From the NCBI GenBank assembly GCA_918807975.1, contig OU964925.1, forward strand, positions 23,905,608 to 23,969,607: a DNA stretch of 64,000 bases, in the 5' to 3' direction. The DNA comes from Aplidium turbinatum (lineage: Eukaryota; Chordata; Ascidiacea; Aplousobranchia; Polyclinidae). Positions 13,901 through 24,720 of the stretch are shown in pieces; positions within the stretch are counted from its first letter, which is position 1, and the number at the start of each line of letters is the position of its first letter. The notes under the pieces were generated by a model, which saw nothing but the letters and a program-made list of their open reading frames with translations, made no database searches and was not told the DNA's origin. The position numbers and the translations under genes were made by a program.

Positions 13901-14422
13901 ATTTGACCAACACACTTCAAAGACAGATCTCCGTTGAGCGGAACCTAATAAATCGAATCGAACAATTTACTGGAACGACAAAGGGCGGAAAATTTGCTGC
14001 CAATATCGGTGATCCGGTTTAGCTTAGTTACTCAAAGCCCATGCTTGTATAGTATACAGAAGCGCCAGGAATTTGTTTCACGGAAAGACTTGCCAGTTTT
14101 CAGATAAAGAATCTCACAATTAATGGAAGTGCATGTGATCGCATTGCATTCATTTCAATAAGACTCTACAGTAGGTGCCCGTTCAAAGAAGCAATGTTCT
14201 TGTTGCTCATCATGACTTTTTCTTATAGGTTTGACTTTTCATCACATCCAGCAACTGGCCGGCTTGATGCGCACTCATCCCACTTTGCGTGCGCTGAATG
14301 TGCTCTTGCTTCACTGGAGTCGAACCCAATCACCAGTTACCTTCAGCCGAGAGAACTTGCAAGAGATGCTCATCATGATAGGAAGGGATGACCTCGCACA
14401 CATCATTCCACCAAAACAGTAG
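1936..14422 (+). CDS. DOK/IRS-like signalling adaptor with C-terminal death domain (14 exons)
   Basis: Coding exons read by me: 1936-2046, 5089-5128, 6115-6274, 7268-7392, 7780-7905, 8755-8928, 9182-9304, 9753-9857, 10306-10565, 10819-11312, 11611-11727, 12096-12192, 13266-13425, 14229-14422. Every junction is AG..GT and all phases agree, giving 761 residues. Residues about 20-145 look like a PH domain (basic KGYKRKRRWGQL strand, closing helix with GTWYQLI). Residues about 146-287 look like an IRS/DOK-type PTB domain (LRSWKLQDI, closing TFQQIINQFK helix). Then come five YxN motifs fitting GRB2 SH2 docking (Y354, Y488, Y518, Y545, Y639) and proline motifs such as APPRPPKPLR and RAPPVPGRK. Residues about 665-757 are a death domain with the core tryptophan in GDWKAFAEKLG. 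PH, PTB and YxN motifs are the DOK/IRS plan; a death domain is not. Role by family: membrane-proximal adaptor downstream of tyrosine kinases. Weakest points are the AAAG acceptor of exon 10 and the weak donor of exon 6. Confidence 0.82.
2650..4234 (+). mobile_element. hAT transposon with decayed transposase (ZMYM1-like)
   Basis: The element lies in intron 1 of the adaptor gene. It has imperfect terminal inverted repeats (left CAAGGGCGCGGGAA, right reverse complement CAGTGGCGCGGGAA) and an exact 8-bp target duplication GAAAGGCT at 2642-2649 and 4235-4242. Both are hallmarks of hAT elements. Inside, open pieces at about 3002-3301 and 3563-3904 resemble transposase. The second has SSERSFSAPRRLKTWLRS, the hAT C-terminal dimerisation signature as seen in ZMYM1/TTF-type proteins. 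Between them are stop codons (for example at 3299 and 3496) and frame changes, so the copy is dead. C-rich subterminal stretches flank both ends. Confidence 0.88.
8360..8549. mobile_element. MITE-like inverted-repeat element with telomere-like core
   Basis: It lies in intron 5 of the adaptor gene. The left arm has TTCGGTGAGTCCGA and the right arm has its inverse TCGGACTCACCGAA. A further partial copy of the right-arm motif sits just inside it. The centre holds CCTAACCCCTAACCCTAA, a telomere-like word. Flanks are GTTTTAGTA on the left and GTTTTTAGTA on the right, a probable target duplication differing by one base. No coding capacity. Confidence 0.55.
8562..8635 (-). repeat. tRNA-like sequence, probably a SINE head
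   Basis: Read on the minus strand it has a pol III A-box-like TGGCTAAGTGG (8614-8624) and a B box GGTTCGATACC (8571-8581), about 33 bases apart, as in a tRNA. The putative acceptor-stem halves do not pair, so it is unlikely to be a working tRNA. A SINE head or tRNA relic is the better call. It abuts the MITE at 8360-8549. Confidence 0.45.
13700..14020 (+). repeat. SINE family B fragments in intron 13
   Basis: The stretch 13730-13880 shares a core with the full-length SINE at 32262-32620: a CGGTGACCG phrase, then a CAAGTATGCGA phrase, then GAGGATAAAGATT. From about 13890 a second piece resembles the part of that SINE just behind its tRNA head (GAGCGGAACCTAAT against CAGCGGCACCTAAT). So two fragments of the same family lie head to tail between exons 13 and 14 of the adaptor gene. 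They are diverged and untranslated. Confidence 0.6.
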
Positions 14423-16612
14423 AGGCTCGAAACAAAACACTGCCACGCTTGTGTTGAATTTGCATTTAATGCTGTTGTACTAATGATAAGTTTGTCGCAG
14501 TGCCATTGTACTAGTGAAACGTTGATACCACGACTCGCATTCAATGTGTGCATGCATCTCAGCTGTATCCATGATTTTGCGATTGTTGCAACCAGCAGTT
14601 TGTCTTAGGGAGTTCTTCCAACAAAACAACTGCATATCGATTTTTTAGGCGATTGCCCTGGACATCCTTTGCTAGATTTCTCTTTGATGTATTGCCATGT
14701 TTTCATATTTCATGCTGCTTGAACTGATACATTTTATATTACCTAATAGCTGAAGCACATTCTCGTGTTTTTTAACTGCAGAAAAGTTTAAAACAATCTT
14801 AATGGTACCTTGTAACATAGATTGCACATATCGATCATTTTATAAATAACTCGCAAATTTTGTTTTATTATGTGAATTTTGTTTTCTTGTGGCAATCTAA
14901 GATTATATTGCAAAGGTTTTTGCTTGTTTGCAGTTAAAAGTTTCAAAGCACGCTGTCCCTATTGAAGTCAGATTGAAGTACCGTAGTTTTTTTTCAAGTT
15001 TGCCACCTAATACCAGTACGTTTCGTGAATTTTATTTGCTGTGTCCAGGGTGGCGGTTAAAACAATGCATCATTGTGTGACTTTATCAAGTTCAGTATTA
15101 TCAATATTTAGGTACGGTTTACTTTGGAGCTTGCTCTGAACCGGTATTGTCGTGCAAACCAAGCACAGAATGGACTGTAAAAACGTAGAGAAACATTTTC
15201 AACACTCATCATGTGCAGAAATCTGTTCCTCTCTGGCTTCTCGCACTGTGCGGTAAAAATGGTCCATCTGTTGCAATGATGGAAGCTTGTCTCAAAGTGT
15301 GCTGTCGCAAGCATAACTTCTTCCCAGACAGCAAAATTAGTCATTTTTACATTGATTCAACGTCTACAGACGTTTGATCAGACTTTGATGCAACGTCGAA
15401 TCAATGTAAACATGATTGATTTTACTGCCTGGGTTGTTCTTGCACCAGTGTTGTGATGTTTGTAAGAACAAATCATTCCATTTCGTTAATGTGTCTTTTC
15501 CGCCGTTTGTTCGAATGACCAATAAGCACAGACGTACAAAGTTCAATCTATTGATATTGCATTCCTGTCTTTGATTATGCCATTATATGATTCCTACCCA
15601 GGCCATTCTGCACTTCATTGTCGCCGCTTTACCTACTCATCATGACATAATATACTTTTAATGTTTCTTTTGCTTTTGAGCTCTATTGTGCGTCGTTATC
15701 AGTTGTACACAAGAGGTTTACGTTCCCCGATAATCGCATTTAAGATCATTTTTCGAATAAAACTAATCTTCCCTTTGCTTTTCAAATGTTTCAGACCACG
15801 ACTCTACAGACGTTGAATCAATGTAAAAATGACAAATTTTGTCTGCGGAATGCATGCCTTTTGCCCAACTGCAGATTGGGCAAAAGGTGTGCGCGTCATG
15901 CAAGTGGCGCTCGCATTTATGCAGACTCATCAATTATCGAAACTCCTAATTCTTCATTCGAGAGGTATAACGCTTCACCTCTCCACAACAGATTCGCACA
16001 ACTTCATAACAAGAATCGGGATACCCCCTTAGAATGAGACTGTTTTGCGTTGTTTATTGATATTGTTAGATGGTGGTGTTGTGATGCTAACAATGACACT
16101 TTTTGTGCCTGATTGGCAGTTAAAGCTGCTAGATCTTTATGCGAAGAGATTGATGGAATGCGTCTACAATTAATGCAGTTTTCTCGTATTTATCTTTGTT
16201 TCATTGCAATTTCTGTATGAAGTGCCTTCTTGCAATGTAGTTGTAAAAATATGTTCCCATCTTCCAATACATGGAATCACACACACACTGGCGGCTGTTG
16301 CAGATCCGATTGAGGGCTGTTTGACATGACAGCTTGGAAGTTGGCTATAACGAAAGATCTACTCGTACTGCAAGGCCATCCCGCACACGAATCCGTACAG
16401 TGCCGTGTGACAGCAAACTAAAACGCAAACAATGCTACTGATGCTTCTTGGTTTTTATCGTTGTTACGAATCCGACAAATGCATTACGGTTACATTAAAA
16501 ACGAATCGTCCACAACCCTCGTTTAAAATCGACGTACGAAGGACCAACAGTTCATGAAAATGGATTCCATTGCAGTCACGCAAGAGTTGTCACGCGATGC
16601 CACCGTGAGCAT
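14423..16612. other. Intergenic region between convergent genes
   Basis: This carries the 3' UTRs of the adaptor gene (+) and the ELAV-like gene (-). Poly(A) positions could not be fixed with confidence. TTTATT near 16050 is AATAAA on the minus strand and may serve the ELAV gene. Near 15799-15830 a phrase close to CAGACGTTGAATCAATGTAA repeats the arm of the MITE at 15323-15433. Nothing else coding was recognised. Confidence 0.5.
15323..15433. repeat. Short palindromic MITE, CCCAG family
   Basis: A 111-bp near-palindrome. The left arm begins CCCAGACAGCAAAATTAG and continues to ACATTGATTCAACGTC. The reverse complement of the right arm begins CCCAGGCAGTAAAATCAA and continues to ACATTGATTCGACG. 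Relatives lie at 16858-16903 and 44987-45064, and arm fragments near 15799 and 56618. Non-coding; would fold into a long hairpin. Confidence 0.7.
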
Positions 16613-19600
16613 TTACATGGATGCATCGGTTTTGATTGACACTTGCAACTCTTTGCCGTGAAACTTGGTCCCGTTCATATTGTGGATGGCGTACGAGGCT
16701 TCACTGTACGAAGAGAATGTGATGAAGCCATAGCCTTTCCCGATGCCTTTGGCTTGGTCGTAGATGACGTTCACTTTCTGTGGTAACAGCAATACATTAC
16801 CGATATTAAGTTAGTGCATATTGTTAATCAATGTTCCAGTAAATTAATCAACGTCTCCCCAGACAGCAAATCAGTGGTTTTTTGCATTGATTTTCTGTCT
16901 GGGAACCTAGATGACTTGTTGATTGAAAACACTTTCTTGGCAAGTTAACTTACCAGGATAGTTCCGAAAGGACTAAACATGTTCCATAACGCATCTTCAT
17001 CAGTGCGGGGGCCGATTCCATACACGAAAATAATCGTCTCTGACCCTTCTTGGAATTGGAAGTCCCCACCTCCGCCACCACCACCATAGAAATTGTTGGT
17101 GTTGTAAGCGTTATAATTGCTGTAGCCATACGCGTTGTAACTGGGAGCACCGCTGAAAATGACGTATACTAAAGTCGTTGCAAACAAATTCTTTCCCGCA
17201 TTCAAAGCAAGTCGGGTTGAGCAGGCAATACATACAATATTACTGCTCAAGCTCTGGACTTCTTTCACATCGTTCCGGTGTCACGTTATAAAATTAATGA
17301 ACGCAAAAAGGCACCACTTCTTAAGTGCAGTAGAATTGGGTTAATGCATGCCATCGACCGTCAACTGCAACCAAATAGCTTGGGACACAGCTTTGCTGAT
17401 TATTCACCTCATTATAAAACGTCCGTTGAAAGGTTGCTGTTATTTGCGCAAAATAGCTAGTAGCAGCAACACATCGAAGATGGAACCGATCGGTTTATAA
17501 AATGGCTGGCTAAAAATTTACACAATTTTACAGTCTTTTCAAAACGTACGACGTTCAATTGATGTTAAAGTTTACTTACAAGTCGAGCAATGATTGTGCA
17601 GAGAGCAAAAGCTAAAGTTGATGCTGTGATATGCTATTTCAAATTAACAGAAAAAAAAGAATAGAAAAGTTCTCGCCTAATTAATCGATTAAGCTTTTTA
17701 AAAAAAAATCAAATTACCTATTGTGCGATGTCATGGGAGAATAGCGGCCTCGAAATGAGTGCCCCCTCATAGGACCACCACCTCTTCCTCGCTTGGGTGC
17801 CATGCCATTGCTACCGTAGCCACCAGCTTCATAGCCATATTGCGGTTTATTCATTCCTCCTGTCTACAAGACAACGTATACGTGCTGACAAGGGGTTCAA
17901 AACAAGTTGGAATGACAGCGTTTGACGGGAAAAAGAACAAGATACCTTTTTCAAGAATGACGGAGGTGGACCTTTTTGCTCTGTCTTGGCGAATTTGATC
18001 GAAAAGACTTTATTTTCGGTTCCAGGAACAATGGTTCCGTTTAGTTCCTGCATTGATTGTAATAGCATTGAATACGATGCGTGAAAAGAAACCTTAAATG
18101 ATTGTGGTAGAACGTTTTTGGAACGTATGCTGATTTACAATATGAAACATTCAACACTACGGAATGATTAAACATAAAATTACAATAAACCAAGGTGTTT
18201 GTAACCATTTAACTGCCAATATAGCTTTCATGCGCTAAATACATATGCAATGTGAATTCGTACATGCACATTCATTGCATAGTGAAGTGAAGTAAATCAC
18301 CAGCGATTTCCCCACACATTACGCAAAGTTGCAAATCATGATCATTCGCTCACTTTGGTAGCACCAAGTGCTTCATCGCGACTGGAGAACAGCACAAAAC
18401 CAAATCCTTGGCATTTACTGGATCCCTTTTCTTTCACAGCTCTACACTGTGTCACGTTGCCTGAAAAATCCCAAAGATTAAGTTACGGTAACTCAACGAT
18501 GGTAGTTTTTGAAAAATTGTTAAAAACTTAACTAAAGCCAACTTCGTGCAGACGAGGATAACAGATGTTGTTAGATACTTTAAATATCAAATTTATTTTC
18601 CAAGTAAGCTAAAAGTGACAGAGATTATAAAATAAGAACTGACCATACGGTTCAAAGAATGTTCTCAGCATTTCATCAGTGGTGTAATCAGGTAGTCCTG
18701 CGACATGGAGATTGATATTTTTCGTTTGGGCACCAGATGGTTGGGAGTATGCAACCTTAATAGTTTTGTGTTGAAGAGTTTGGCCATTGAGTTGCTCTAT
18801 AGCTTTTGCTGCGTCCCCTTCATTCTCATAGTTGACAAATCCATATCCAAAGCTGGCAGGAATGGAAAAAAGCAATTTTGCACTATAAATAAGGCCAGTA
18901 AAAACCTTTTTCATGTACGAAGTAAAAAATGCTTTTTCAATCAATAATTTTCAAATTCGATAAACTTTACACCTCAAAGAAAATAGTCAGTGACAACCAG
19001 GGTTGAGAAAAACCCGGGTTTTTTTAAAAAAGCCCAACCCGCCCGGGTTTTTTTGGGTTTTATTGGGTTTTTTTAAAAAAGACGCAAAAAAAGGTAGATT
19101 CATGCTTATTTCACCTCAAAACTACTTTTTACGAATGAAGTGCCTTTCACGCACAGTACATGCTTGCATAACTCAATAAAATAATGCACTAGGGTTGTTG
19201 TTGCTTGAATGTTGCATCATCCATTAATTTCAAGATCAAGTTGGATGTTGCATCATCCACTGATTTCTATACCAAGTTGATGCTACCGTGGTAGAAATCA
19301 CATTATTGCATCATTTGCTTTAGATTTGAAGGCAAGGAGCATTTATGCCATCATGTTTAAACATTTTTTATCATTTATATAAATATATTATATATATAGC
19401 AATGGATGAGCAATTGAGTGATTGCGTGGCCAATGGCCATTTAGGCAAATGCTCTGAAACAGCCATGCGTTAGAATCCAGAATCTGTAATTGGTAAATAG
19501 CCTCCTAAATTGCATTTCACATCATATATACAGACTACAGTAGAGTAGTACTTTCACCAGTTTAACTATAAGGCCTTCTTGCATAAATAAGCTTTAGTGT

Positions 19601-20352
19601 AGTACGGTATACACAAAGTGGCATTACTTGATTTTGTATACTGTACAATATCCACTGCGTTTTCAGTTTATTCTTGGAAATTTACTTCACAATCACATCC
19701 TTAAGTCCTAATTTAAAGATTGTTTTAAGTTCCTTGCAGTGTTTTTGTTCCATTTTTTTAATTTTCTAATAAAAACTGGACAAATATGATGCTCTGGGTT
19801 TTTTTATGGGTTTTTTTGGGTTTTTTTAAGTGGGTTTTTTAAAAAAATGTTGTTAGATACTTTAAATATCAAATTTATTTTCCAAGTAAGCTAAAAGTGA
19901 CAGAGATTATAAAATAAGAACTGAGGTTTCTCAGTTCTTATTTTATTTGGGTTTTTTAAAAAAAACCCACCCGGGTTTTTTTGGGTCGGGTAAAATACCG
20001 ACAACCCTGGTGACAACATTCAGGTGAATTTAATTTGATACATCATCAAAAAATAGAAAATCTTGGTGAACATTTTTTTACAGTTTTCACAACAGCATAA
20101 GTTATAATTATTAAGTTAAAATAACATAATCAATCCAAGTTTTTACCCAAGGTGTGGTTATCAGCACAAGCATTGAAAACTTCAGTAACAAACCTAAGTG
20201 ATTTACCTGTAATTTGTTGACTTGTCACGAATAATTCGCGTTGAAACAGTCTTACCAACTGACTCAAAAAGATCATGAAACTCTTGATCAGTGAGAGTTT
20301 GGGGAAGATAGTTGATAATCAAGTTGCATTTGTTAACACCTTCATTTGCCAT
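16613..20352 (-). CDS. ELAV/Hu-like RNA-binding protein, three RRMs (7 coding exons)
   Basis: Coding exons in order: 20352-20207, 18852-18644, 18460-18354, 18047-17946, 17863-17718, 17152-16954, 16777-16613. All junctions are AG..GT and phases agree, giving 357 residues. RRM1 (about 9-87) has LIINYLPQTLTDQEF and FGYGFVNY; RRM2 (about 96-180) has LHVAGLPDYTTDEML and GFGFVLF. An RG-rich and glycine-rich hinge follows (KRGRGGGPMRG, a run of seven glycines near 260-266). RRM3 (about 276-351) has IFVYGIGPRTDEDALW and GYGFITF. The tandem RRM pair, hinge and third RRM are the ELAV/Hu plan. These proteins bind AU- or U-rich RNA to control stability, splicing and translation, often in neurons. The start was chosen at MANEGVNKCNLI because RRM1 begins right after it. 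Upstream non-coding exons were not identified. Sex-lethal is less likely because it has two RRMs. Confidence 0.92.
16858..16903. repeat. 46-bp hairpin, CCCAG MITE family, in ELAV intron 6
   Basis: Begins CCCAGACAGCAAATCAG and ends with TCTGTCTGGG. The ends pair, and the inside keeps the family word TTGCATTGATT. It lies between the last two coding exons of the ELAV-like gene and looks like an internally deleted member of the family at 15323-15433. Confidence 0.6.
18565..18642 (-). repeat. Source of a 78-bp duplication, ELAV intron 2
   Basis: These 78 bases begin at the second base of the intron 2 donor of the ELAV-like gene and run into the intron. They recur without a mismatch at 19847-19924, inside the hAT-like element of intron 1. 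The copy here, next to the exon, is taken as the source. Confidence 0.9.
18998..20009. mobile_element. Non-autonomous hAT-like element in ELAV intron 1
   Basis: Ends are CAGGGTTG and CAACCCTG. An exact 8-bp target duplication GTGACAAC stands at 18990-18997 and 20010-20017. Subterminal zones are runs of GGGTTTTTTT and AAAAAACCC words with CCCGGG cores, inverted at the two ends. There is no transposase. The right part holds the 78-bp host intron copy (19847-19924), six bases, then the inverted 16-base TCAGTTCTTATTTTAT. Confidence 0.85.
19847..19946. repeat. Captured 78-bp intron copy plus hairpin
   Basis: 19847-19924 equals 18565-18642 exactly. It is followed by GGTTTC and then the reverse complement of its last 16 bases (19931-19946). 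The result is a perfect 16-bp hairpin with a 6-base loop. This is the footprint expected of templated end repair that copied nearby DNA and then switched back on its own product. Confidence 0.88.
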
Positions 20353-21240
20353 GGTGTATTGACCAATAAAGCTGAGCCAATCCAATTGACAGCCTATATA
20401 AAACAAATTGAAAGAGTACTTCAGCAATCAGCAGTGCACTGTTTTCGTGGTCTAACAACCAAACCAACTCATTAATCATGATGCTACTCATAATTATACT
20501 AAATAAAAAACTTCAGTCATATTTTTCATCCTTATGAAAACACAACTTTCAAATATAAAAAAAATCAAAAAAATTGGAACTCACGAAAAATGAATGATAA
20601 CCACTAAACGAACAGAGAATGAAAAAAAGTGGCTTGAAGAATGTTCAAAACTGCTGAAAACCTAACTTGACTTTGAAAATCTTTACTGTAAAAAGAAAAA
20701 TGAAAAAGATAAATGGTTAGGTTGAATAAACAATTTTTTTAAAAACTGAATGTTAAGTAGATAAACTAAAAAACTTGAATAAAAAGACCTAAACAAGACT
20801 GATTGCACTGCTTATTTTTTTAAGCAGAGGCTATAGTTACCTTATATGGTGACCACTGACCATAGCTTCTGAAGCTATGATTACCGGAATCACACAAACA
20901 TAAAATTATGCGCTCAGACGTATTACAGTATCTGCAAATCATAAGGTCACGCATGAAACACAAACACTTGAACATTGGTTCAATTAAAGAAAAAAATAGC
21001 AAAACTAAAATGCTAAATATATACATTAAGAAAACACACCTAATTGTTCACAGTAAAAATGTAGTGCATATAATTAGTTATTTTTTAAACTGGGCCAGTG
21101 AAATAACGGAGTGAAGAATTTTGCAATTGTATGACAAAGATTGCTTCCAATTTCATTGAAACAATGTGGCTAGAACCTATTTTGCGGAGCGAAAATTTCC
21201 CAAGAAAAATTCTGTAGGAAGTGGTCATATCGGTGTCCGA
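20353..21240. other. Upstream region of the ELAV-like gene
   Basis: AT-rich, with many A and T runs and no open frame of note. It should hold the 5' UTR and promoter of the ELAV-like gene on the minus strand, but no TATA box, CpG-rich patch or upstream exon could be assigned. Confidence 0.4.
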
Positions 21241-21500
21241 CGTTTTCTTCGTAAACAGTTCTTCGTAAAACAATTCTTCGTAAATAATTCTTCGTAAATA
21301 ATTCTTTGTAAAATTAATTCTTTGTAAAACAATTCTTCCCTAAGCATTTCTTCGTGCATGCAATTGAGATTTGATGTAAGTTATACGATGAAATGCTTTA
21401 CGAAGAATTGTTTTACGGATTTCATTTCACCAACAACTGTTTACAAACAATTGTTTTACCAACAACTGTTTACAAAGAATTGTTTTATGAACAATTTGCC
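21241..21500. repeat. Palindromic minisatellite of about 15-bp units
   Basis: The left half repeats units close to TTCTTCGTAAAACAA, about seven times with drift. The right half carries the inverse form, GAATTGTTTTACGAA-like units, mixed with CAACAACTGTTTACAAA. The two halves could pair as one long irregular hairpin. Confidence 0.7.
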
Positions 21501-21517
21501 TATATAACCGTTATATC

Positions 21518-21611
21518 CATGGCTGTGGAGTCAAGGTAAAAATGTATGACTTCTCGGTTTATAACTGGCCGACTCCTGACATGCCAAAATTTTTTCCACT
21601 CCACAGCCCTG
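21518..21611. mobile_element. 94-bp hAT-type MITE
   Basis: Left end CATGGCTGTGGAGTC and right end ACTCCACAGCCCTG are inverted repeats. The flanks GTTATATC (21510-21517) and GTTATATT (21612-21619) match at 7 of 8 bases, as expected for an aged 8-bp hAT target duplication. Non-coding. Confidence 0.72.
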
Positions 21612-22054
21612 GTTATATTTATTTTGACGTCACCTTCCCAGTGAATCTACCATGGCGATGTGATTGTGTGCATGCTCAATTGAGGAGAATCGATATAAAA
21701 CTATTTACATTGAGTGGCCATGCGCAGATAGCACCCTTCATTGTTTAATTTTCAACACAACTGGAAAGAGCATTGTAAAAAAGGTTAATTTAGAAATTGT
21801 AAAATGAAGCAACAATGAAATTATTTTGTGTATTGTGGCAACAGATAGCGAGTTTAGCAACCTATACACACAACTATCTTTTACATAGGTTATTTTTTAC
21901 TGGCATCTCAGAACGATATGCTGTGGCCATGGCTTGGGCACACAAACGTTCTGCTCTTGGAAGTAACAAAGGGATAACTACCTCAGAGCTGGGGTTTTTT
22001 TTTCAGTCATTTAGCAGTCATTGACCGATTTTTTAGCAAACTGTTTGAAAAAAA

Positions 22055-22198
22055 ATATAGTCAATTCGGTCAAAATGTCCGAAAAAATACATAGTCAATT
22101 CGGTTAAAATGTCCGAAAAAATATATAATATAGTCAATTTGGTTAAAATGTCCGAAAAAATATATAGTCAATTCGGTTAAAATGTCCGAAAAAAAAAA
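22055..22198. repeat. Tandem repeat, units of about 36-44 bp
   Basis: Four units share ATAGTCAATTCGGTTAAAA followed by TGTCCGAAAAAATA. The unit length varies through the A/T linker. The neighbouring sequence to about 22356 continues with TGACCGAAA words. It may be the inside of an older element into which the nested transposons at 22358-26878 inserted. Confidence 0.7.
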
Positions 22199-24605
22199 CG
22201 ATTCTCAGCAAAACTTAATGTTGTAGCTAGTCGGGAAGTGCAAATTTTGGTTTGTATCAGGTACTTGAAAAAAAAATATTTTCATCAAAAAAAATAACCG
22301 AAATAAATAAAAAATGACCGAAATTTTTGAAGTCATTTCGGACAAATGACCGAAAAGCAGTGGCGTATCCTGGTTGGTTTTTGTAGGCATGCAATGGAGG
22401 GAGGGTCATAGCCAATGTAGGGGGTCTGGGGGCATGCTCCCCCAGGAAAATTCTGCAAATTTGCCTTAGGTTTTATAGCTTTTCTTGCAATCTGAGCTTT
22501 ACTTAGCTGATAATTGTTTAAGTTGTTTTGCAAAAAATGAGGTTTGAAACGCATCATGAATCCAATGTCTGAATTTTATATACCATGTTTAACATTCAAA
22601 ACCAGTTAGGCTAAAGCTTTTGCAATGCAATACAACGAATACCAGTTTAAAGTTTAAACCTGACCAGCTGAAATAGGATTAGATTACCGACCAACCAACC
22701 GAAAGATTCCTGGTTCTCTGTGACATCGCCAATGCCTAAATCTGACCGAAAACTTTGATACAGTATAGGCCTAGAGTTACTGTATCTACAGTAGAAAGCC
22801 GCAAGGACTTAAACTATGAAAACCAAAAGAAAAAAAGGCAAACAAACGCCAATCGGGAAACTAAAAAAGGCCCAGTGGCCAAACAAAAATTGTCCGACCA
22901 AACACTTTTCAAAAAACTCAAATTTCTTAAATTAGGTCATAAAAACGCCAATCTGGCAACCCTGTCTACAGAGTACAGATAGTGATTTTTGTTTTGCATG
23001 CAATTAGGGTTGCCAGATTGGGCACTTTTACGCCCAGTTGGGCTACTTTTGATTTCTCCAGGCGCAATAAATTTGCGTTGGGCGCGCTTTTTTGGCTGGC
23101 GCCCAATTGGGCTACTTTTTTTAAATATATATAATATAACTTTTTATGTAAAATTTGTATCATGTTTAAAATCTTTACCTAATTTTTAGTTATTTCATTG
23201 AGGAGCAGCATTTTTGGAGCCCTCGGTCAGGCAGGGTCACCAATTTGGCATAAAGATGCCAACTTTCAAAAATGTGCATGTTTAGTAGGGTGGGTCGAAA
23301 TTTGGACTTTTTCTCCGATTTCATTGCTACAAACTTTTTTTCCTACGAATAGTCATAAAACGACATTCCTGAAAGTTTGAGCTTGATCGGACATCGTCTT
23401 CATTTCTAAAAATCGCGATTTGTAAAGGTACCTGAAGCGATTTTTTCGAGGCTTGAAAATGCATTGTTTTTAATAGGAAGTTGTTTTCACGAGATTTGAA
23501 GACGTCATAACTTACTTAATTCTTGTTGTAAAAAGATGATTTATGCGTCAACAGATTCAATACAATTAGGAGAATCCAATTCATTGTGTACTGATTCCGA
23601 AAAATGATGACGTCATCAATGACATCATTAAACAGTCATTTGCAAATAGCGATAAAACTGATAATCCTACATGTTTCATCTCCAAGTTATTTGATAATGA
23701 ATTAATGTGCTTTCAAAACATAAACATCATGCTGGTACTTGATGACGTAATTGATGACGTCATACACATTATTAAATTACATTTCAGTATGATGGCTTAT
23801 GGAAAATATTGCGTGTTTGTGATAAATAATGGATCGTTATTAGTTAGTTATGATTCGCTTGATTTTAAATAACAATATTGCTCTTCAAAGATTTGTTCCA
23901 CACTGCCTTTCCGGGTGTGCAAAATAGGCATTCTTTTTAACATATTTCAACGCAATGTCTCGAATTTTATCAGGCAAAAGTGAACAGCACTGCAATGATT
24001 AAGTACCAGCATGATGTTTATGTTTGGAAAGTACATTAATTCATTATGAAATAACTTGGAGATGAAACATGTAGGATTATCAGTTTTATCGCTATTTGCA
24101 AATGACTGTTTAATGATGTCATTGATGATGTCATCATTTTTCGGAATCAGTACACAATGAATTGGATTCTCCTAATTGTATTGAATCTGTTGACGCATGT
24201 AGGTAGGGAAGGGCAATTCAGAATAACGAATCCAGAAGGATTCGGATCCTAAACTATCCGAATCCAAAATGGCAATAAAACCGGGTAATAAGATTCGGTT
24301 TAAAGCTATGCATAAGTGATGTGCAAGCTGTCAACTTGAAACAGTGAACTGAAAAAAAGTGTGGTTTACTCACTTTTTTCTTTCCACTGACATCATCCGC
24401 ACTTACAAAACATTTTGCATGCGTTGTGCGCGCACGACGCATGCCTTCTACGTCACTCGCTCGCAAGAGCAATGAAAGAAACTAAGCGCGCAATTTTCTT
24501 CACGCTTTGTACACATGCACAATCGTGCAATGCTTTTTTTCAATCCACGTGCGTCGTGCGTATGCGACTCCGCGATAGTTTGACTGGTGGCGCAACATTG
24601 AGCAG

Positions 24606-24720
24606 ATGCCCCTGCTAAAGGAGTTGGCTCTGAAATATCTCAGCATACCTGCCACATCAGCATCTTCCGAGCGATGCTTTTCCAGTGCGGTCTTGATGGC
24701 AACTAAGCTGCGATCCTGTT
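24606..24720 (+). pseudogene. hAT transposase dimerisation-domain fragment
   Basis: The frame reads LKELALKYLSIPATSASSER and then CFSSAVLMATKLRS. This is the hAT C-terminal dimerisation signature seen in ZBED-type transposases (IPATSASSERxFS). It ends where the level 5 element interrupts it at 24721. It is a relic and only the tail of the protein is visible. Confidence 0.85.

Noticed and set aside
21241-22198. CRISPR array
   Set aside because: Units are adjacent, without unique spacers of constant length, and the DNA is animal.
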